Origin: Candidatus Doudnabacteria bacterium | GTDB taxonomy: Bacteria > Patescibacteriota > Doudnabacteria > UBA920 | DNA length: 5,422 nt | Reading direction: 5' to 3' | Assembly: GCA_023245915.1 (NCBI GenBank) | Contig: JAHFJK010000076.1 | Coordinates: 1-5,422, forward strand | In this document: positions 5,054-5,422 of the stretch, in pieces | Layout: each line of letters starts with the position of its first letter | Numbering within the stretch: position 1 is the first letter of the stretch | The notes under the pieces: generated by a model | The model's database searches: none | Told to the model about the DNA's origin: nothing | The model's input: only the letters and a program-made list of their open reading frames with translations | Made by a program: the position numbers and the translations under genes

Positions 5054-5422
5054 TTAGTTAGCCTTAATTTTAGCAGGATTTTGTTAAAAAACAACATAAA
5101 CAATTCCCAGTCTTCCAGCTCAAAAAAACCTAACAATTTATAAATTAATAAGTATAAAATAATAGATAAAGGCCCTATAAAAATTAAACTGCCCAGGCTA
5201 AAAATTGCCTTAAATAAAAGATATTTTGCCAACAGGAAAAACAGGGTCGAGCAGAAGAAAATTTTAGCATAAAGTTTAATATAAAAATTTACTATACCGG
5301 ACAGGCCCAGATATTTTTTTTCCATCCAATAAACCATAAAGACTATTGGCAAAACCCCGCCCAAATACGCCCAGGCCGCTCCGACTATACCGAAAGGCGG
5401 CAGTAATAACAAAAGCAGAATC
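5044..5422 (-). CDS. Wzx-like polysaccharide flippase, C-terminal part (runs off the right edge)
   Basis: The reading frame is open to the window edge and ends with TAG at 5044-5046. The ~125 residues visible are almost wholly hydrophobic. The first segment, LLLLPPFGIVGAAWAYLGGVLPIVFMVYW, resembles the penultimate-helix region of oligosaccharide flippases (a pattern like LIPxYGxxGAAWA). Two further hydrophobic stretches (about AKIFFCSTLFFLLAKYLLF and SLIFIGPLSIILYLLIYKLL) fit the extra C-terminal helices of 14-helix MOP-superfamily proteins. It would sit in the cytoplasmic membrane and flip lipid-linked glycan units. The last few codons (KSR, stop) lie in the terminal inverted repeat of the downstream element, so the C-terminus may have been reset by that insertion. 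Most of the protein is outside the window; a related membrane protein of the same superfamily cannot be excluded. Confidence 0.75.
   Translation of the reverse strand, partial: ILLLLLLPPFGIVGAAWAYLGGVLPIVFMVYWMEKKYLGLSGIVNFYIKLYAKIFFCSTLFFLLAKYLLFKAIFSLGSLIFIGPLSIILYLLIYKLLGFFELEDWELFMLFFNKILLKLRLTKSR

Overview
The window is part of a surface-polysaccharide (sugar-nucleotide) locus, probably from a Patescibacteria/CPR-type bacterium. That assignment is an inference. It rests on A+T-rich, lysine-rich proteins, tightly packed and overlapping genes, few recognisable Shine-Dalgarno sites on the main operon, and ordinary use of TGA as a stop (rmlB and the methyltransferase both end in TGA, which argues against the code-25 lineages). 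No rRNA or marker gene is present to settle taxonomy.

Layout. Most genes read on the minus strand, so transcription runs from right to left. At the right edge is the C-terminal part of a Wzx-like flippase (5044-5422, partial). A ~190 bp gap follows, bounded by a 14 bp perfect inverted repeat with further inverted repeats nested inside (4850-5053). Next comes a four-gene operon: an RmlC-family epimerase (4222-4851), a NovU/TylCIII-type sugar C-methyltransferase (3000-4229), rmlB (1945-3003) and rmlD (999-1859). The first three overlap by 8 and 4 bases. rmlD is separated from rmlB by an 85-base gap holding a REP-like hairpin repeat. At the left edge, still on the minus strand, is the N-terminal part of a probable glycosyltransferase (1-232, partial).

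Between rmlD and the glycosyltransferase sits one plus-strand gene (310-945) for a YdcF/DUF218-like protein. It has its own near-consensus promoter (TTGACA, 17 bp, CATAAT), a strong Shine-Dalgarno and a strong intrinsic terminator. Its codon choice and control signals differ from the neighbours. It looks like a self-contained moron-like insertion filling the space between two operon genes.

Function. RmlB makes the NDP-4-keto-6-deoxy sugar, the RmlC homologue epimerises it, the methyltransferase adds a carbon-linked methyl next to the keto group, and RmlD reduces the ketone. The enzyme classes match the noviose set (NovT, NovW, NovU, NovS) without the NovV/RmlA nucleotidyltransferase. The inferred product is a C-methyl-branched 6-deoxyhexose for a cell-surface glycan, transferred by glycosyltransferases such as the left-edge gene and exported by the flippase. 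No CRISPR array, tRNA, rRNA or transposase was seen.
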